From contig NC_079876.1 of NCBI RefSeq assembly GCF_029227915.1, positions 7,318,001 through 7,382,000 of the forward strand: DNA of 64,000 bases, given 5' to 3'. Numbering within the stretch: the stretch's first letter is position 1; each line of letters begins with the position of its first letter. Source of the stretch: Hydractinia symbiolongicarpus (taxonomy: Eukaryota > Cnidaria > Hydrozoa > Anthoathecata > Hydractiniidae). The notes beneath the pieces are model-generated. The model searched no databases and was not told where the DNA came from. It saw only the letters and a program-made list of their open reading frames with translations. Shown here in pieces: positions 1-10,980 of this stretch. Both the position numbers and the translations under genes were made by a program.

Positions 1-203
1 TCAAAAGTATACAAAGAAAGTACCCAGGGTGTAAACTAATTTCCCGAACGATTTTTTAAATTATTATTTCACCACTAAAGCCTATGAGACTTGTAGTTTT
101 TAAAAATGTTTTCATTTTTGATGAGTCGCTGAATAAAAGAAGTTTAATCGCCGGCAAACGAAAACCCGCGACTTCCCGTAAATCCCGGACTCGGCCCGTA
201 TAG

Positions 204-406
204 TCAAAAGTATACAAAGAAAGTACCCAGGGAGTAAACTCATTTCCCGAACGATTTTTTAAATTATATTTTCACCACTAAAACGCATGAGACTTGTAGT
301 TTTCAAAAATGTTTTCATTTTTGATGAGACGCTGAATGAAAGAAGTTTATTCGCCGGCAAACGAAAACCTGCGATTTCCCGTAAATCCCGGACTCGGCCC
401 GTATAG
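204..406 (+). repeat. Reference 203-bp monomer (type A)
   Basis: A full-length copy useful as a reference. In order it holds: the type A start tcaaaagtatac, then aaagaaagtacccaggg, gtaaactcatttcccgaacg, an A+T-rich stretch beginning gatttttta, ttcaccactaaaacgcatg, gagacttgtagttttc, a short inverted repeat, gatgagacgctgaatg, gtttattcgccggcaaacg, and the G+C-rich tail cccgtaaatcccggactcgg ending in cccgtatag. A hand count on the common sequence gives 77 G+C of 203 (38%), about 23% at monomer positions 51-120 and about 55% at 141-200. The length is 3x67+2, so reading frame is lost at every monomer boundary. Poly-A-signal-like aataaa occurs in most other copies (gaataaaag); this copy has gaatgaaag instead. 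Confidence 0.95.
303..324. repeat. Short inverted repeat (9-bp arms, 4-nt loop) found in almost every monomer
   Basis: Bases 303-311 (tcaaaaatg) are the exact reverse complement of 316-324 (catttttga), separated by tttt. The same dyad sits at this position in most monomers of both arms. Common variants weaken the left arm of the dyad: ttcagaaatg and tttaaaaatg keep most pairs, tataaatatg loses more. It lies at the edge of the A+T-rich half, next to the gagacg site at which the array orientation switches at 43310. Dyads of this type are recurrent in satellites and can form hairpins or bind proteins; no binding protein can be named from sequence. Confidence 0.8.
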
Positions 407-811
407 TCAGAAGTATGCAAAGAAAGTACCCAGGGTGTAAACTCATATCCCGAAGGATTTTTAAATTATTATTTCACCACTAAAACCCATGAGACTTGTA
501 GTTTTCAAAAATGTTTTCATTTTTGATGAGACGCTGAATAAAAGAAGTTTAATCGCCGGCAAACGAAAACCTGCGATTTCCCGTAAATCCCGGACTAAGC
601 CCGTATAGTCAAAAGTATACAAAGAAAGTACCCACGGTGTAAACTCATTTCCCGAACGATTTTTTAAATTATTATTTCACCACTAAAGCCAATGAGACTT
701 GTAGTTTTTAAAAATATTTTCATTTTTGATGAGACGCTGAATAAAAGAAGTTTAATCGCCGGCAAACGAAAACTTGCGATTTCCCGTAAATCCCGGACTC
801 GGCCCGTATAG

Positions 812-1003
812 TAAAGAAAGTACTCGGAATGTAAACTCATTTCCCGAACGATTTTTTAAATTATTATTTCACCACTAAAACCGATGAGACTTATAGTTTT
901 TAAGAATGTTTTCATTTTTGATGAGACGCTGAATAAAAGAAGTTTAATCGCCGGCAAACAAAAACCCGCCACTTCCCGTAAACCCCGGACTCGGCCCGTA
1001 TAG
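812..1003 (+). repeat. 11-bp deletion monomer (192 bp); class also at 3438, 6267, 8481, 9688, 11696 and 30906
   Basis: At the monomer start the usual tagtcaaaagtatacaaag is replaced by tagtaaag, losing caaaagtatac. Other left-arm copies start at 3438, 6267, 8481, 9688, 11696 and 30906, with a further-changed tagttaag form at 10286 and 12294. All but this one and its close variants carry the linked cccgggatg instead of cccaggga; this one reads ctcggaatg. The same combination appears in reverse orientation in the right arm. Confidence 0.88.
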
Positions 1004-1258
1004 TCAAAAGTATACAAAGAAATTACCCAGGGAGTAAACTCATTTTCCGAACGATTTTTTAAATTATTTTTTCACCACTACAACGCATAAGACCTGTAGT
1101 TTTTAAAAATGTTTTCATTTTTGATGAGACGCTGAATAAAAGAAGTTTAATCGCCGGCAAACGAAAACCTGCGATTTCCCGTAAATCCCGGACTCGGCCT
1201 GTATAGTCAAAAGTATACAAAGAAAGTACCCAGGGAGTAAACTCATTTCCCAAACGAT

Positions 1259-3884
1259 TTTTTAAATTATTTTTTCACCACTAAAACGCATGAGACTTGT
1301 AGTTTTCAGAAATGTTTTCATTTTTGATGAGACGCTTAATGAAAGTGGTTTAATCGCCGGCAAACGAAAACCCGCGATTTCCCGTAAATCCCGGGCTTGG
1401 CCCGTATAGACGAATGTATACAAAGAAAGTACCCAGGAAGTAAACTCATTTCCAAAACGATTTTTTAAATTATCTTTTCACCACTAAAACGCATAAGACT
1501 TGTAGTTTTTAAAAATGTTTTCATTTTTGATGAGACGCTGAATAAAAGAAGTTTAATCGCCGGCAAACGAAAACCCGCCATTTCCCGTAAACCCCGGACT
1601 CTGTCCGTATAGTCAAAAGTATACAAAAAAAGTACCCAGGTTGTAAACTAATTTCCCGAACGATTTTTTAAATTATTATTTCACCACTAAAGCTCATGAG
1701 ACTTGTAGTTTTTAAAAATGTTTTCATTTTTGATGAGTCGCTGAATAAAAGAAGTTTAATCGCCGGCAAACGAAAACCCGCGACTTCCCGTAAATCCCGG
1801 ACTCGGCCCGTATAGTCAAAAGTATACAAAGAAAGTACCCAGGGAGTAAACTCATTTCCCGAACGATTTTTTAAATTATATTTTCACCACTAAAACGCAT
1901 GAGACTTGTAGTTTTCAAAAATGTTTTCATTTTTGATGAGACGCTGAATGAAAGAAGTTTATTCGCCGGCAAACGAAAACCTGCGATTTCCCGTAAATCC
2001 CGGACTCGGCCCGTATAGTCAGAAGTATACAAAGAAAGTACCCAGGGTGTAAACTCATTTCCCGAACGATTTTTTAAATTATTATTTCACCACTAAAGCC
2101 CATGAGACTTGTAGTTTTTAATAATGTTTTCATTTTTGATGAGACGCTGAATAAAAGAAGTTTAATCGCCGGCAAACGAAAACCCGCCATTTCCCGTACA
2201 CCCTGGACTCGGCCCGTATAATCAAAAGTATACAAAGAAAGTACCCAGGGAGTAAACTCATTTCCCGAACGATTTTTTAAATTATTTTTCACCACTAAAA
2301 CGCATGAGACATGTAGTTTTCAAAAATGTTTTCATTTTTGATGAGACGCTGAATAAAAGAAGTTTAATCGCCGGCAAACGAAAACCCGCCATTTCCCGTA
2401 AACCCCGGACTCGGCCCGCATAGTCAAAAGTATACAAAGAAAGTACCCAGGGAGTAAACTCATTTCCCGAACGATTTTTTAAATTATTTTTTCACCACTA
2501 AAACGCATGAGACTTGTAGTTTTCAAAAATGTTTTCATGTTTGATGAGACGCTGAATAAAAGAAGTTTAATCGCCGGCAAACGAAAACCTGCGATTTCCC
2601 GTAAATCCCGGACTCGGCCCGTATAGTCAAAAGTATACAAAGAAAGTACCCAGGGAGTAAACTCATTTCCCGAACGATTTTTTAAAATATTTTTTCACCA
2701 CTAAAACGCATGAGACTTGTAGTTTTCAAAAATGTTTTCATTTTTGATGAGACGCTGAATAAAAGAAGTTTAATCGCCGGCAAACGAAAACCCGCCATTT
2801 CCCGTAAACCCCGGACTCAGCCCGCATAGTCAAAAGTATACAAAGAAAGTACCCAGGGAGTAAACTCATTTCCCGAACGATTTTTTAAATTATTTTTTCA
2901 CCACTAAAACGCATGAGACTTGTAGTTTTCAAAAATATTTTCATGTTTGATGAGACGCTGAATAAAAGAAGTTTAATCGCCGGCAAACGAAAACCTGCGA
3001 TTTCCGTAAATCTCGGACTCGGCCCGTATAGTCAAAAGTATACAAAGAAAGTACCCAGGGTGTAAACTCATTTCCCGAACGATTTTTTAAATTATTATTT
3101 CACCACTAAAGCCCATGAGACTTGTAGTTTTTAAAAATGTTTTCATTTTTGATGAGACGCTGAATAAAATTAGTTTAAACGCCGGCAAACGAAAACCCGC
3201 GATTTCCCGTAAATCCCGGACTCGGCCCGTATAGTTAAAAGTATACAAAGAAAGTACCCAGGGAGTAAACTTATTTCCCGAACGATTTTTTAAAATATTT
3301 TTTCACCACTAAAACGCATGAGACTTGTAGTTTTCAAAAATGTTTTCATTTTTGATGAGACGCTGAATAAAAGAAGTTTAATCGCCGGCAAACGAAAACA
3401 TGCCATTTCCCGTAAATCCCGGACTTGGCCCGTATAGTAAAGAAAGTACCCGGGATGTAAACTCATTTCCCGAACGATTTTTTAAATTATTATTTCACCA
3501 CTAAAACCCATGAGACTTATAGTTTTTAAAAATATTTTCATTTTTGATGAGACGCTGAATAAAAGAAGTTTAATCGCCGGCAAACGAAAACCCGCGATTT
3601 CCCGTAAATCCCGGACTCGGCCCGTATAGTCAAAAGTATACAAAGAAAGTACCCAGGGAGTAAACTCATTTTCCGAACGATTTTTTAAATTATTTTTTCA
3701 CCACTACAACGCATGAGACTTGTAGTTTTTAAAAATGTTTTCATTTTTGATGAGACGCTGAATAAAAAAAGTTTAATCGCCGGCAAACGAAAACCCGCCA
3801 TTTCCCGTAAACCCCGGACTCGGCCCGTATAGTCAAAAGTATACAAAGAAATTACCCAGGGAGTAAACTCATTTTCCGAACGAT
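1259..3884 (+). repeat. Higher-order unit H1a, 13 monomers, 2626 bp
   Basis: This block is repeated directly downstream with only scattered differences. Matched markers at spacing 2626 bp are ttcagaaatg at 1305 and 3931, the unusual tactctgtccgtat-type tail followed by atacaaaaaaag at 1621 and 4247, the cccgtataatc variant before 2222 and 4848, and tcatgtttgatg near 2535 and 5161. The left limit lies in the A+T-rich part of a monomer, since upstream of about 1259 the two copies no longer agree. The block includes an 11-bp deletion monomer at 3438. Confidence 0.85.
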
Positions 3885-6713
3885 TTTTTAAATTATTTTT
3901 TCACCACTAAAACGCATGAGACTTGTAGTTTTCAGAAATGTTTTCATTTTTGATGAGACGCTTAATGAAAGTGGTTTAATCGCCGGCAAACGAAAACCCG
4001 CGATTTCCCGTAAATCCCGGGCTTGGCCCGTATAGACGAATGTATACAAAGAAAGTACCCAGGAAGTAAACTCATTTCCAAAACGATTTTTTAAATTATC
4101 TTTTCACCACTAAAACGCATAAGACTTGTAGTTTTTAAAAATGTTTTCATTTTTGATGAGACGCTGAATAAAAGAAGTTTAATCGCCGGCAAACGAAAAC
4201 CCGCCATTTCCCGTAAACCCCGGACTCTGTCCGTATAGTCAAAAGTATACAAAAAAAGTACCCAGGTTGTAAACTAATTTCCCGAACGATTTTTTAAATT
4301 ATTATTTCACCACTAAAGCCCATGAGACTTGTAGTTTTTAAAAATGTTTTCATTTTTGATGAGTCGCTGAATAAAAGAAGTTTAATCGCCGGCAAACGAA
4401 AACCCGCGACTTCCCGTAAATCCCGGACTCGGCCCGTATAGTCAAAAGTATACAAAGAAAGTACCCAGGGAGTAAACTCATTTCCCGAACGATTTTTTAA
4501 ATTATATTTTCACCACTAAAACGCATGAGACTTGTAGTTTTCAAAAATGTTTTCATTTTTGATGAGACGCTGAATGAAAGAAGTTTATTCGCCGGCAAAC
4601 GAAAACCTGCGATTTCCCGTAAATCCCGGACTCGGCCCGTATAGTCAGAAGTATACAAAGAAAGTACCCAGGGTGTAAACTCATTTCCCGAACGATTTTT
4701 TAAATTATTATTTCACCACTAAAGCCCATGAGACTTGTAGTTTTTAATAATGTTTTCATTTTTGATGAGACGCTGAATAAAAGAAGTTTAATCGCCGGCA
4801 AACGAAAACCCGCCATTTCCCGTACACCCTGGACTCGGCCCGTATAATCAAAAGTATACAAAGAAAGTACCCAGGGAGTAAACTCATTTCCCGAACGATT
4901 TTTTAAATTATTTTTCACCACTAAAACGCATGAGATTTGTAGTTTTCAAAAATGTTTTCATTTTTGATGAGACGCTGAATAAAAGAAGTTTAATCGCCGG
5001 CAAACGAAAACCCGCCATTTCCCGTAAACCCCGGACTCGGCCCGCATAGTCAAAAGTATACAAAGAAAGTACCCAGGGAGTAAACTTATTTCCCGAACGA
5101 TTTTTTAAATTATTTTTTCACCACTAAAACGCATGAGACTTGTAGTTTTCAAAAATGTTTTCATGTTTGATGAGACGCTGAATAAAAGAAGTTTAATCGC
5201 CGGCAAACGAAAACCTGCGATTTCCCGTAAATCCCGGACTCGGCCCGTATAGTCAAAAGTATACAAAGAAAGTACCCAGGGTGTAAACTCATTTCGCGAA
5301 CGATTTTTTAAATTATTATTTCACCACTAAAGCCCATGAGACTTGTAGTTTTTAAAAATGTTTTCATTTTTGATGAGACGCTGAATAAAATTAGTTTAAA
5401 CGCCGGCAAACGAAAACCCGCGATTTCCCGTAAATCCCGGACTCGGCCCGTATAGTCAAAAGTATACAAAGAAAGTACCCAGGGAGTAAACTCATTTCCC
5501 GAACGATTTTTTAAAATATTTTTTCACCACTAAAACGCATGAGACTTGTAGTTTTCAAAAATGTTTTCATTTTTGATGAGACGCTGAATAAAAGAAGTTT
5601 AATCGCCGGCAAACGAAAACCCGCCATTTCCCGTAAACCCCGGACTCAGCCCGCATAGTCAAAAGTATACAAAGAAAGTACCCAGGGAGTAAACTCATTT
5701 CCCGAACGATTTTTTAAATTATTTTTTCACCACTAAAACGCATGAGACTTGTAGTTTTCAAAAATATTTTCATGTTTGATGAGACGCTGAATAAAAGAAG
5801 TTTAATCGCCGGCAAACGAAAACCTGCGATTTCCGTAAATCTCGGACTCGGCCCGTATAGTCAAAAGTATACAAAGAAAGTACCCAGGGTGTAAACTCAT
5901 TTCCCGAACGATTTTTTAAATTATTATTTCACCACTAAAGCCCATGAGACTTGTAGTTTTTAAAAATGTTTTCATTTTTGATGAGACGCTGAATAAAATT
6001 AGTTTAAACGCCGGCAAACGAAAACCCGCGATTTCCCGTAAATCCCGGACTCGGCCCGTATAGTTAAAAGTATACAAAGAAAGTACCCAGGGAGTAAACT
6101 TATTTCCCGAACGATTTTTTAAAATATTTTTTCACCACTAAAACGCATGAGACTTGTAGTTTTCAAAAATGTTTTCATTTTTGATGAGACGCTGAATAAA
6201 AGAAGTTTAATCGCCGGCAAACGAAAACATGCCATTTCCCGTAAATCCCGGACTTGGCCCGTATAGTAAAGAAAGTACCCGGGATGTAAACTCATTTCCC
6301 GAACGATTTTTTAAATTATTATTTCACCACTAAAACCCATGAGACTTATAGTTTTTAAAAATATTTTCATTTTTGATGAGACGCTGAATAAAAGAAGTTT
6401 AATCGCCGGCAAACGAAAACCCGCGATTTCCCGTAAATCCCGGACTCGGCCCGTATAGTCAAAAGTATACAAAGAAAGTACCCAGGGAGTAAACTCATTT
6501 TCCGAACGATTTTTTAAATTATTTTTTCACCACTACAACGCATGAGACTTGTAGTTTTTAAAAATGTTTTCATTTTTGATGAGACGCTGAATAAAAAAAG
6601 TTTAATCGCCGGCAAACGAAAACCCGCCATTTCCCGTAAACCCCGGACTCGGCCCGTATAGTCAAAAGTATACAAAGAAATTACCCAGGGAGTAAACTCA
6701 TTTTCCGAACGAT
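3885..6713 (+). repeat. Higher-order unit H1b, 14 monomers, 2829 bp
   Basis: Second copy of H1a. It follows H1a at 2626 bp up to about 5253, then carries one extra monomer (about 5253-5455, marked by aaaattagtttaaac), and thereafter matches H1a at 2829 bp: that marker is at 3171 and 6000, and the 11-bp deletion monomer is at 3438 and 6267. The extra monomer resembles the monomer at 3032 (the one carrying the marker at 3171), so it was most likely copied from the equivalent position within the unit by misaligned exchange. No third copy follows. Confidence 0.85.
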
Positions 6714-7560
6714 TTTTTAAATTATTTTTTCACCACTACAACGCATGAGACTTGTAGTTTTTAAAAATGTTTTCATTTTTGATGAGACGCTGAATAAAAG
6801 AAGTTTAATCGCCGGCAAACGAAAACCCGCCATTTCCCGTAAACCCCAGACTCGGCCCGTATAGTCAAAAGTATACAAAGAAATTACCCAGGGAGTAAAC
6901 TCATTTTCCGAACGATTTTTTAAATTATTTTTTCACCACTACAACGCATGAGACTTGTAGTTTTTAAAAATGTTTTCATTTTTGATGAGACGCTGAATAA
7001 AAGAAGTTTAATCGCCGGCGAACGAAAACCCGCCATTTCCCGTGAACCCCGGACTCGGCCCGTATAGTCGAAAGTATACAAAAAAAGAACCCAGGGAGTA
7101 AACTCATTTTCCGAACGATTTTTTAAATTATTTTTTCACCACTACAACGCATGAGACTTGTAGTTTTTAAAAATGTTTTCATTTTTGATGAGACGCTGAA
7201 TAAAAGAAGTTTAATCGCCCTCAAACGAAAATCCGCGATTTCCCGTAAATCCCGGACTCGGCCCGTATAGTCCAAAGAATACAAAGAAAGTACCCAGGGA
7301 GTAAACTCATTTCCCGAACGATTTTTTAAAGTATTTTTCACCACTAAAACGCATGAGACTTGTAGTTTTCAAAAATGTTTTCATTTTTGATGAGACGCTA
7401 GAGGTTTAATCGCCGGCAAACGAAATCCCGCGATTTCCCGTAAATCCCGGGTTTGGCCCGTACAGTCGAATGTATACAAAGAAAGTACCCAGGGACTAAA
7501 CTCATTTCCCGAACGATTTTTTAATTTTTTTTTTCACCACTAAAACGCATGATACTTGAA
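6714..7560 (+). repeat. Transition monomers with the ccctcaaacg and tagagg markers
   Basis: Type A copies give way to type B here. The stretch contains an early version of the marker set that defines the large higher-order units further right: tcgccctcaaacg at about 7216, gacgctagagg at 7399 (the tract between gacgct and gtttaatcgcc is shortened), and gatacttgaag just before 7561. The copy at 7491 reads gggactaaactc, a form that appears ancestral to a 5-bp deletion seen in later units. Confidence 0.8.
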
Positions 7561-8767
7561 GTTTTCAAAAATGTTTTCATTTTTGATGAGACGGTTAATG
7601 AAAGAAGTTTAATCGCGGGCAAACGAAATCCTGCGATTTCCCGTAAATCCCGAGCTTGGCCCGTATAGTCGAATGTATACAAAGAAAGTACTCAGTGAGT
7701 AAACTCATTTCCCGAACGATTTTTTAATTTTTTTTCTTTCCACTAAAACGCATGAGACTTGTAGATTTCAAAAATGTTTTCATTTTTGATGAGACGGTTA
7801 ATGAAAGAAGTTTAATCGCCGGCAAACGAAAACCCGCGATTTCCCGTAAATCCCGGGCTTGGCCCGAATAGTCGAATGTATACAAAGAAAGTACCCTGTG
7901 AGTAAACTCATTTCCCGAACGATTTTTTAAATTATTTTTTCACCACTAAAACGCATGAGACTTGTAGTTTTCAAAAATGTTTTCATTTTTGATGAGACGC
8001 TGAATAAAAGAAGTTTAATCGCCGGCAAACGAAAACCCGCCATTTCCCGTAAACCCCGGACTCGGCCCGCATAGTCAAAAGTATACAAAGAAAGTACCCA
8101 GGGAGTAAACTCATTTCCCGAACGATTTTTTAAATTATTTTTTCACCACTAAAACGCATGAGACTTGTAGTTTTCAAAAATGTTTTCATTTTTGATGAGA
8201 CGCTGAATAAAAAAAGTTTAATCGCCGGCAAACGAAAACCTGCGATTTCCCGTAAATCCCGGACTCGGCCCGTATAGTCAAAAGTATACAAAGAAAGTAC
8301 CCAGGAAGTAAACTCATTTCCCGAACGATTTTTTAAAATATTTTTTCACCACTAAAACGCATGAGACTTGTAGTTTTCAAAAATGTTTTCATTTTTGATG
8401 AGACGCTGAATAAAAGAAGTTTAATCGCAGGCAAACGAAAACATGCCATTTCCCGTAAATCCCGGACTCGGCCCGTATAGTAAAGAAAGTACCCGGGATG
8501 TAAACTCATTTCCCGAACGATTTTTTAAATTATTATTTCACCACTAAAACGCATGAGACTTGTTGTTTTCAAAAATGTTTTCATTTTTGATGAGACGCTG
8601 AATAAAAAAAGTATAATCGCCGGCAAACGAAAACCTGCGATATCCCGTAAATCCCGGACTCGGCCGGTATAGTCAAAAGTATACAAAGAAAGTACCCAGG
8701 GTGTAAACTCATTTCCCGAACGATTTTTTAAAATATTATTTCACCACTAAAGCCCATGAGACTTGTA
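7561..8767 (+). repeat. Higher-order unit H2a, 6 monomers, 1207 bp
   Basis: First member of a direct tandem pair. Matched markers 1207 bp apart are ctcagtgagt at 7691 and 8898, the 11-bp deletion monomer at 8481 and 9688, and tgttgttttc at 8561 and 9768. The left edge is sharp: gatacttgaa precedes 7561, whereas gagacttgta precedes the equivalent base 8768. The two copies are near-identical, so the event is recent relative to monomer divergence. Confidence 0.87.
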
Positions 8768-9974
8768 GTTTTCAAAAATGTTTTCATTTTTGATGAGACG
8801 GTTAATGAAAGAAGTTTAATCGCCGGCAAACGAAATCCCGCGATTTCCCGTAAATCCCGAGCTTGGCCCGTATAGTCGAATGTATACAAAGAAAGTACTC
8901 AGTGAGTAAACTCATTTCCCGAACGATTTTTTAATTTTTTTTCTTTCCACTAAAACGCATGAGACTTGTAGATTTCAAAAATGTTTTCATTTTTGATGAG
9001 ACGGTTAATGAAAGAAGTTTAATCGCCGGCAAACGAAAACCCGCGATTTCCCGTAAATCCCGGGCTTGGCCCGAATAGTCGAATGTATACAAAGAAAGTA
9101 CCCTGTGAGTAAACTCATTTCCCGAACGATTTTTTAAATTATTTTTTCACCACTAAAACGCATGAGACTTGTAGTTTTCAAAAATGTTTTCATTTTTGAT
9201 GAGACGCTGAATAAAAGAAGTTTAATCGCCGGCAAACGAAAACCCGCCATTTCCCGTAAACCCCGGACTCGGCCCGCATAGTCAAAAGTATACAAAGAAA
9301 GTACCCAGGGAGTAAACTCATTTCCCGAACGATTTTTTAAATTATTTTTTCACCACTAAAACGCATGAGACTTGTAGTTTTCAAAAATGTTTTCATTTTT
9401 GATGAGACGCTGAATAAAAAAAGTTTAATCGCCGGCAAACGAAAACCTGCGATTTCCCGTAAATCCCGGACTCGGCCCGTATAGTCAAAAGTATACAAAG
9501 AAAGTACCCAGGAAGTAAACTCATTTCCCGAACGATTTTTTAAAATATTTTTTCACCACTAAAACGCATGAGACTTGTAGTTTTCAAAAATGTTTTCATT
9601 TTTGATGAGACGCTGAATAAAAGAAGTTTAATCGCAGGCAAACGAAAACATGCCATTTCCCGTAAATCCCGGACTCGGCCCGTATAGTAAAGAAAGTACC
9701 CGGGATGTAAACTCATTTCCCGAACGATTTTTTAAATTATTATTTCACCACTAAAACGCATGAGACTTGTTGTTTTCAAAAATGTTTTCATTTTTGATGA
9801 GACGCTGAATAAAAAAAGTATAATCGCCGGCAAACGAAAACCTGCGATATCCCGTAAATCCCGGACTCGGCCCGTATAGTCAAAAGTATACAAAGAAAGT
9901 ACCCAGGGTGTAAACTCATTTCCCGAACGATTTTTTAAAATATTATTTCACCACTAAAGCCCATGAGACTTGTA
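8768..9974 (+). repeat. Higher-order unit H2b, 6 monomers, 1207 bp
   Basis: Second member of the 1207-bp pair; equivalence ends at 9975, where the next monomer reads gttttt instead of gttttc. Most of this copy (from about 8973) was copied again as part of the 2008-bp unit, giving three versions of the tgttgttttc monomer at 8561, 9768 and 11776. Confidence 0.85.
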
Positions 9975-10980
9975 GTTTTTAAAAATGTTTTTATTTTTGA
10001 TGAGACGCTGAATAAAAGTAGTTTAAACGCCGACAAACGAAAACCCGCGATTTCCCGTAAATCCCGGACTCGGCCCGTATAGTCAAAAGTATACAAAGAA
10101 AGTACCCAGGGAGTAAACTCATTTCCCGAACGATTTTTTAAACTATTTTTTCACCACTAAAACGCATGAGACTTGTAGTTTTCAAAAATGTTTTCATTTT
10201 TGATGAGACGCTGAATAAAAGAAGTTTAATCGCCGGCAAACGAAAACATGCCATTTCCCGTAAATCCCGGACTCGGCCCGTATAGTTAAGAAAGTACCCG
10301 GGATGTAAACTCATTTCCCGAACGATTTTTTAAATTATTATTTCACCACTAAAACCCATGAGACTTATAGTTTTTAAAAATGTTTTCATTTTTGATAAGA
10401 CGCTGAATAAAAGAAGTTTAATCGCCGGCAAACGAAAACCCGCCATTTCCCGTAAACCCCGGACTCGGCCCGTATAGTCAAAAATATACAAAGAAATTAC
10501 CCAGGGAGTAAACTCATTTTCCAAACGATTTTTTAAATTTTTTTTTCACCACTACAACGCATGAGACTTGTAGTTTTTAAAAATGTTTTCATTTTTGATG
10601 AGACGCTGAATAAAAGAAGTTTAATCGCCGGCGAACGAAAACCCGCCATTTCCCGTAAACCCCGGACTCGGCCCGTATAGTCAAAAGTATACAAAGAAAG
10701 TACCCAGGGAGTAAACTCATTTTCCGAACGATTTTTTAAATTATTTTTTCACCACTACAACGCATGAGACTTGTAGTTTTCAAAAATGTTTTCATTTTTG
10801 ATGAGACGCTGAATAAAAGAAGTTTAATCGCCCTCAAACGAAAATCCGCGATTTCCCGTAAATCCCGGACTCGGCCCGTATAGTCCAAAGAATACAAAGA
10901 AAGTACCCAGGGAGTAAACTCATTTCCCGAACGATTTTTTAAAGTATTTTTTCACCACTAAAACGCATGAGACTTGTAGT
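8973..10980 (+). repeat. Higher-order unit H3a, 10 monomers, 2008 bp (overlaps H2b)
   Basis: Matched markers 2008 bp apart are the ggttaatg copy at 9003 and 11011, the deletion monomers at 9688 and 11696 and at 10286 and 12294, and tgttgttttc at 9768 and 11776. The deletion monomer at 10286 carries a further change, tagttaag. The edge is only resolved to within about 60 bp because flanking monomers are identical there. The overlap with H2b shows nested amplification: the 6-mer pair arose first, then a 10-mer containing most of its second half was duplicated. Confidence 0.82.

Larger units (their letters stand above)
1..1258 (+). repeat. Window-edge type A monomers, partly an earlier copy of 1613-2082
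   Basis: Six monomers. Bases 1 to about 470 match 1613-2082 (spacing 1612 bp) and 4239-4708, sharing the rare gatgagtcgctg, the cccgcgacttcccg tail and the following attatattttcacc and tcagaag variants. The monomer at 812-1003 is 192 bp long because 11 bases (caaaagtatac) are missing. It aligns in phase with the deletion monomer at 3438, 2626 bp away, so a more diverged version of the next higher-order unit probably extends leftward to here. Confidence 0.8.

Noticed and set aside
204-406. CENP-B box in the monomer (tttcgtttgccggcgat on the reverse strand)
   Set aside because: The first seven bases fit the 17-bp box, but the essential central A and the CGGG are absent. A centromere role cannot be argued from this.
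7725-7745. Long T runs (aattttttttt) as processed-pseudogene or SINE tails
   Set aside because: They sit at a fixed place within the monomer and replace the usual aaattattttttc; they are length variants of the A+T tract, not insertion tails.
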